Shown: in pieces, positions 59,579-64,000 of the stretch
Layout of the letters: the number at the start of each line of letters is the position of its first letter
Numbering within the stretch: position 1 is the first letter of the stretch
Source: an uncultured Siphonobacter sp.
GTDB taxonomy: Bacteria > Bacteroidota > Bacteroidia > Cytophagales > Spirosomataceae
NCBI GenBank assembly: GCA_913775095.1
Contig: CAJYIW010000023.1
Coordinates: forward strand, 62,001 to 126,000
Direction of reading: 5' to 3'
DNA: 64,000 nucleotides
The notes under the pieces: generated by a model
Databases searched by the model: none
The model's input: only the letters and a program-made list of their open reading frames with translations
What the model was told of the DNA's origin: nothing
Position numbers and translations under genes: made by a program

Positions 59579-62500
59579 TTAAATAGCCGCTTCGGCCGAT
59601 TCAGGAACCGTCATGCCTTCCGCGGGATCGACTTTCCCAAACCATTTCATCCGAATTTTTTCATTGATGTAATACAGACAGGGAACAATGATCAGCGTTA
59701 AGACCGTCGAGAAAATAACCCCGTAAATGATCGTCCAGGCCAGAATATTCCAGAAGACGGCACTATCTCCGCCGACGACAATATGAGGATTGAAATCGGA
59801 AAAGAAACCAGCGAAATCAACCGTTAAGCCTACGGCCAGCGGAATCAGTCCCAGAATAACGGCCGAAGCCGTCAATAACACGGGCGTCATGCGAATGCCT
59901 CCGGCTTCAATGATAGCCCTTCGCAGGGGGAAGCCCCGCTGCCGAAGTTCTTCGGTAAATTCAATCAGAAGAATCCCGTTTTTAATCACAATTCCGGCCA
60001 GAGCGAAAATACCCACGCCCGACATAATCACCGAGAAGCTCTGATTGAAAATGGAGAAGCCCAGCAATACCCCAATCAGCGAAAGCAGAATGGTACTGAA
60101 AATAATAACGGGCTTCACGGCCGAGTTAAACTGCGTGGCCAGTACCAGATAAATCAGCATGATGGCCCCCAGAAAGGCAACGCCCAGAAAGTCCGTAGTT
60201 TCGGCCTGAGCTTCCTGCTCACCGCCCAGCTGGATGTGGTAGCCATTGGGCAGTTCCATCTGATTCATGACCTGCGTGATTTGCAGGTTAATGGCGTTGG
60301 CATTGGCTCCGGGCACGACATCCGAACTCAGGGTAATGACCCGTTGCTGATTCTTGCGGTTAATCTGGCTGTACGTGGTGGAGTAACTGATATTGGCTAC
60401 GGCCGATAAGGGAACCTTACGAAGCTGACCGCCCATGTTCATGTCCCGGTAGACGATTTCCTGACTCAGTAATCGCTCAATCTGGGAACGATCATCGGGT
60501 TTCAGGCGGAGCATAATGGGATACTCATCCTTGGAATCACGGAACTTACTGATCTCCAGACCGAACAAGGCCGTCCGGATGGAACCCGCAATCTGCTGGG
60601 AGCTGATGCCTTCCCGCTCGGCTTTGATGCGGTCAATCTGAACGATGATTTCGGGCTTATTAGTAATCAGATCGGACTTTAACTGATCAATTCCTTCAAT
60701 GCCGGCTTCCTTAATTTTCTGCCGGAAATCTTTTTCGATTTGCATTAAAGGTTCAAAGTCATCGCCCGAGATTTCAATCTGGATGGGCTTACCCGTAGCC
60801 GGGCCGTTCTGTTCGCGTTCCACCGAGATTTCCGTTCCGGGAATGCCCTGCACCGCCGTCCGGATTTTCTCCAGCATAGCCTGTGAGGATACGCCGTTTC
60901 GATCGACACTTTTAACAAAGGCAACGGTCACTTTCGACTTGTGCGGCGTGTCCGAGCGGTCGGGGTTGAAGGGGTCGCCCGCGTTTTTGCCTACGTTGGA
61001 AATAACCGAGTTCACGGCTCCCATCGCTTTATTATCCTGAAGAACCTTGAAAACCCTTCGCTCAATCTCCTTGGTGGTTTTATCCGTTACCAGAGCGTCC
61101 GTCCCTACGGGCATAACGTTGTAAATGTACACGTAATCGGGCTCGCCGCTGGGGAAAAACACGACTGCTGGCTGACGAATCGCTACGGCGATGAAAGAAA
61201 TAATGAGCAAAACCACGGCTGCCAAAACAGCAAACACCGGACGATACCCCGTAATCACCCAGCTAATAAGGTTTCGGTACCCATGCTGAAGTTTAGGAAG
61301 CATTTTTTCCTGAAAAGGCACTAGAATCCGGGGCGTAAGGATGAAATGATTGAAGTAATAAAGCAGCAACAGGAAAATAAAGAAGTTACCTACCCCCCGG
61401 TGAATGAAATAACCGGCCAAAGCCACGACCAGCAGGCTAATGGTGGGTTTAAATAACTCCTTGCGGTGATTGACTTCTACGTGGGCTCCGTGCTGATCGT
61501 CGTGGCGTTGCATGAAACTTACCGCGAAAACCGGGTTCATCACGTAAGCCACAAACAGCGACGCGAACAGCGTGATAATCAGGGTAATGGGTAAAAACTT
61601 CATGAATTCACCCACAATGCCCGGCCAAAACAGAAGCGGGAAGAAGGGGGCAATCGTGGTGAGCGTTCCCGAAAGAACCGGCACGAATACTTCCCCAGCA
61701 GCGGCTTTCACGGCTTGCTTAATGTCCCAGTCTTTGTGCTGATTGAAAAGGCGGTGGGTGTTTTCGATCACCACAATCGCGTCATCAACCACAATACCCA
61801 GACCCAGCAGGAAGGCAAATAATACCAGCGTATTCAGCGTAAAAACCGAACCGATCAGCGGTCCCACCAGCGGAAAACAGACAAAGGCCACGAGCGTGGA
61901 AAGAGGCACGGAAAGTCCCACGAAAATGGCGTCCCGAACGCCCATGAAGAACATCAATACCAATACCACGAAGATAAAACCGAGGATTACAGTATTAATC
62001 AGATCGTGAATATCGGCCTTGGTCCGCTCGGACTGATCGGCGGTGATAATGACGCTGAGGCCCGCCGGTAACTGATTGGCTTTGTAATCCTCAATGATTT
62101 TTTCGATGCCTTCCGAGGCGGAAATCAGGTTGGTACCGGCCCGTTTGATCACGTTCAGCGTAACCACGGATTTGTTGTTGAGACGGGCAAAATCCTGCCG
62201 TTCTTCGTAGCTGTCTTCCACCTGAGCCACGTCGCCTAAGCGAACGGTAGCTCCTGTAGAGGTACGGATCTGAAGTTCCCGCATTTGGGCTACGTCGGTG
62301 AATTCGCCCTTCACGCGGAGGGTTCTTCGTACGTTACTGACGTTCAGTTCGCCACCGGAAATATTGATGTTCTCCCCCTGAACGGCCTGCTGAATGTCGT
62401 AGAAGGTCAGGCCCGAAGACTGCATCCGGGCCAGATCCACGTTGATCTGAATTTCCCGCTCCAGGGCTCCGACAATATCCACACGACTGATTTCCGGTAA

Positions 62501-63022
62501 TCCTTCAAAGGCGTCCTGTAAATCTTCGGCGTAATCCTTGAGCTTTTGCAGGGGGAAATTACCCGCCAGGTTGACGTTCATAATCGGAAACTCGGAAAAT
62601 TCCACGTTCTGGGCCGTCGGACCCGCATCGAGCTTGACGGGCAAATCCTGCTTGGATTTATCAATGGCATCCCGCACCCGTTGCAGGGCTACTTCGGAGT
62701 TAACTTCCGGCAAGAACTCCACCAGAATGACCGACACGTCATTGAGGGCATTGGATTTCACCGACTTCACCCCGTTCAGCGATTTTAACTGCTTTTCGAT
62801 GGGTTTATTAATCAGGTTTTCGATGTCCGCCGGAGCCGTGCCGAAGTAAACGGTGTTGATGTAAACCTGGGGCACTTTAATGTCCGGGAACTGTTCCTTG
62901 GGCAGGTTGCTGTACACCAGCCATCCCGTCAGGGTGATGATCACCGTGAAGATGTAAACGGTGGTTCGGTTTTCCACGCACCAGTTGGTAAAACCGAGGG
63001 TTTTATATTCCTCAAATTTCAT
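59579..63022 (-). CDS. HAE-1 type RND efflux pump with extended central linker
   Basis: The 1147-residue protein has the RND layout of twelve helices and two periplasmic loops, with helix-4 motif LGIVVDDAIVVIENTHR carrying the proton-relay Asp pair and RxxG-like AGIVIKNGILLIEF in helix 10. Between the halves (about 500-600) an extra segment with two more hydrophobic stretches (ISLLVVALAGYFIHRG and NFFIFLLLLYYFNHFIL) lengthens the linker. It exports hydrophobic compounds with its adaptor (63047 onward). A TolC partner is not on this side. It is a different pump from that at 44276. Confidence 0.93.
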   Translation of the reverse strand: MKFEEYKTLGFTNWCVENRTTVYIFTVIITLTGWLVYSNLPKEQFPDIKVPQVYINTVYFGTAPADIENLINKPIEKQLKSLNGVKSVKSNALNDVSVILVEFLPEVNSEVALQRVRDAIDKSKQDLPVKLDAGPTAQNVEFSEFPIMNVNLAGNFPLQKLKDYAEDLQDAFEGLPEISRVDIVGALEREIQINVDLARMQSSGLTFYDIQQAVQGENINISGGELNVSNVRRTLRVKGEFTDVAQMRELQIRTSTGATVRLGDVAQVEDSYEERQDFARLNNKSVVTLNVIKRAGTNLISASEGIEKIIEDYKANQLPAGLSVIITADQSERTKADIHDLINTVILGFIFVVLVLMFFMGVRDAIFVGLSVPLSTLVAFVCFPLVGPLIGSVFTLNTLVLFAFLLGLGIVVDDAIVVIENTHRLFNQHKDWDIKQAVKAAAGEVFVPVLSGTLTTIAPFFPLLFWPGIVGEFMKFLPITLIITLFASLFVAYVMNPVFAVSFMQRHDDQHGAHVEVNHRKELFKPTISLLVVALAGYFIHRGVGNFFIFLLLLYYFNHFILTPRILVPFQEKMLPKLQHGYRNLISWVITGYRPVFAVLAAVVLLIISFIAVAIRQPAVVFFPSGEPDYVYIYNVMPVGTDALVTDKTTKEIERRVFKVLQDNKAMGAVNSVISNVGKNAGDPFNPDRSDTPHKSKVTVAFVKSVDRNGVSSQAMLEKIRTAVQGIPGTEISVEREQNGPATGKPIQIEISGDDFEPLMQIEKDFRQKIKEAGIEGIDQLKSDLITNKPEIIVQIDRIKAEREGISSQQIAGSIRTALFGLEISKFRDSKDEYPIMLRLKPDDRSQIERLLSQEIVYRDMNMGGQLRKVPLSAVANISYSTTYSQINRKNQQRVITLSSDVVPGANANAINLQITQVMNQMELPNGYHIQLGGEQEAQAETTDFLGVAFLGAIMLIYLVLATQFNSAVKPVIIFSTILLSLIGVLLGFSIFNQSFSVIMSGVGIFALAGIVIKNGILLIEFTEELRQRGFPLRRAIIEAGGIRMTPVLLTASAVILGLIPLAVGLTVDFAGFFSDFNPHIVVGGDSAVFWNILAWTIIYGVIFSTVLTLIIVPCLYYINEKIRMKWFGKVDPAEGMTVPESAEAAI

Positions 63023-63046
63023 TTCGAATCCAGGTTAAAGAGCCAA

Positions 63047-64000
63047 TTAGTAACTAATAGGCTGTCCATCGGTCAACTCCTGATACCCAACGGTAATCAG
63101 TTCATCACCCGCCGACAGACCTTCCGTGATTTCAATTTTGCCGTTATAGCTCAGCCCCGTTTTGACGGGTCGGGCCTTGGCGATTTTCTTGCCACCTTCC
63201 TCAACGGCCACGTAAACGACCTGCCCGTTTTCAGTATTCTGAATCAGATTTTGCTCGATGACCAGAGCCTGCGGCTTGGTAACGTCGTTGATAAGCATCT
63301 GAGCCAGCATATTAGGTTTGAAATCTTTACCCGAAGGCAGCGTGGCTTCAATGGCAAAGGTTCTCGAAAGCGGGTCAACGGTATTGGAAACGAAGGTGAT
63401 CTTCGCCTTGATTTCCTTGTTAACATCGGGAAGTTTGATCGTTACGGCATCGCCGCGGCGGATGTTGGCTACGTAGGTATCGGCTACTTTACCGACTACT
63501 TTCAGACTACTCAGGTTGACAATTCGCATCAAAGGCACGCCGGGTGTCGCCATCATGCCGACTTTGCCGTCTACCTGATCCACCGTTCCGGCAATGGGAG
63601 CCGAGACGCGGGACTGGTTGAGCTGAGCCTGAAGCGTAGCAATGCGTTTCTCAAGGGCTTCTTTGTTATTTTTCGCCTGTAAATACTGGATTTCCGTGCC
63701 GATCTGCTGGTCCCATAGTCGCTTTTGTTTGTCATAAAGCGTTTGAGCCAGGGAAAGCTGGTTTTTGGTTTCTTCAATGGATTCCCGCAGGATGGTATCA
63801 TCAATGCGGGCCAGCGTTGTTCCTACGCTGACGGCATCGCCTTCCTTGACATTAATGGCCTTGATGACTCCGGAGGCCTGAGGACTGACCTGCACGTTGT
63901 TTTTGGCATCTACGCTGCCCTGCACTTCAATCATGTGTTCAAACGTGCTGGGTTGCAGCGGCTGAACCGATACGGCTTTGATTTTCGCTTCCTCGGCTTT
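63047..64000 (-). CDS. RND periplasmic adaptor (5' end outside window)
   Basis: The visible 317 residues form a membrane-fusion protein: lipoyl/barrel half (VDAKNNVQVSPQASGVIKAINVKEGDAVSVGTTLARIDD), helical hairpin (about 75-115 of the visible part), second lipoyl half (RVSAPIAGTVDQVDGKVGMMATPGVPLMRIVN) and beta-barrel (KVVGKVADTYVANIRRGD). The frame runs open to the window edge, so the N-terminus with its export signal lies outside. It ends 24 bp before the HAE-1 pump, its evident partner. Confidence 0.92.
   Translation of the reverse strand, partial: KAEEAKIKAVSVQPLQPSTFEHMIEVQGSVDAKNNVQVSPQASGVIKAINVKEGDAVSVGTTLARIDDTILRESIEETKNQLSLAQTLYDKQKRLWDQQIGTEIQYLQAKNNKEALEKRIATLQAQLNQSRVSAPIAGTVDQVDGKVGMMATPGVPLMRIVNLSSLKVVGKVADTYVANIRRGDAVTIKLPDVNKEIKAKITFVSNTVDPLSRTFAIEATLPSGKDFKPNMLAQMLINDVTKPQALVIEQNLIQNTENGQVVYVAVEEGGKKIAKARPVKTGLSYNGKIEITEGLSAGDELITVGYQELTDGQPISY

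Overview
The window looks like chromosome from an aerobic member of the Bacteroidota, most likely Cytophagales (Spirosoma/Siphonobacter-like). The support is: proteins typical of that phylum (DUF4292 lipoprotein, family-10-like glycosidase, RND pumps, YtxH/holin cassettes, Rcp1-type response regulators paired with phytochrome-like histidine kinases); promoters matching the phylum's -33 TTG / -7 TAnnTTTG consensus upstream of rpmH, tRNA-Phe and a sugar nucleotidyltransferase; rarely any Shine-Dalgarno sequence; and about 50 % GC coding DNA with AT-rich spacers. The genus is an inference. No rRNA, CRISPR array, phage or intact insertion sequence is visible.

Layout. 1-2338: end of a small membrane protein, a PepSY-TM protein (iron-uptake type) and a small secreted protein facing each other across a 52-bp perfect palindrome. 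2766-11057: one-direction cluster of SWIM zinc-finger protein, DUF5691 protein, MoxR-type AAA ATPase, DUF5682 protein (TraB/TIKI-like motifs) and VWA/MIDAS protein, followed by a BadF-type sugar kinase. This is the strongest candidate for an undescribed system. 11096-16800: Rrf2 regulator, rpmH, a repeat-rich spacer carrying a copied gene tail, a GT-C glycosyltransferase, a nucleoside permease, and a divergent DoxX/HxlR pair with operator-like palindromes. 16855-25383: a signalling block of three histidine kinases, two Rcp1-like receivers, an NtrC-type sigma-54 activator and rpoN itself. 25418-29895: a stress/envelope set (YqjK-, YqjE-, YtxH-like proteins, a receiver, a coiled-coil lipoprotein, a transglutaminase-like protein, a PA2169-type four-helix protein).

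30015-36422: MFS transporter, recX, a DUF72 protein, then hisH-hisA-hisF-hisI-hisE preceded by a histidine-rich leader peptide and an attenuator-like terminator, then a YvlD-type membrane protein. 36608-44127: cold-shock protein and RhlE-like helicase, penicillin-binding protein 1C with an RDD protein, a MarR regulator, a tandem pair of dispersed repeats, and a family-10-like glycosidase. 44276-50074: heavy-metal RND efflux operon (TolC, adaptor, DUF190, CusA/CzcA). 50490-56605: tRNA-Phe, a sugar nucleotidyltransferase, a TPR protein, DUF4292 lipoprotein, an EnvC-like degenerate LytM protein and a small acidic protein. 57448-58993: two Tat-exported ferritin-like proteins. 58994-59578: more inverted repeats. 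59579-64000: a second RND pump (HAE-1 type) with its adaptor cut by the window end.

How it fits together: much of the window concerns envelope maintenance and stress sensing (efflux, peptidoglycan, outer-membrane lipoproteins, sensor kinases). The his genes form a compact, self-regulated biosynthetic unit. The SWIM-to-VWA cassette resembles a chaperone-like AAA/VWA machine with a possible hydrolase partner. Intergenic regions hold at least three repeat families.
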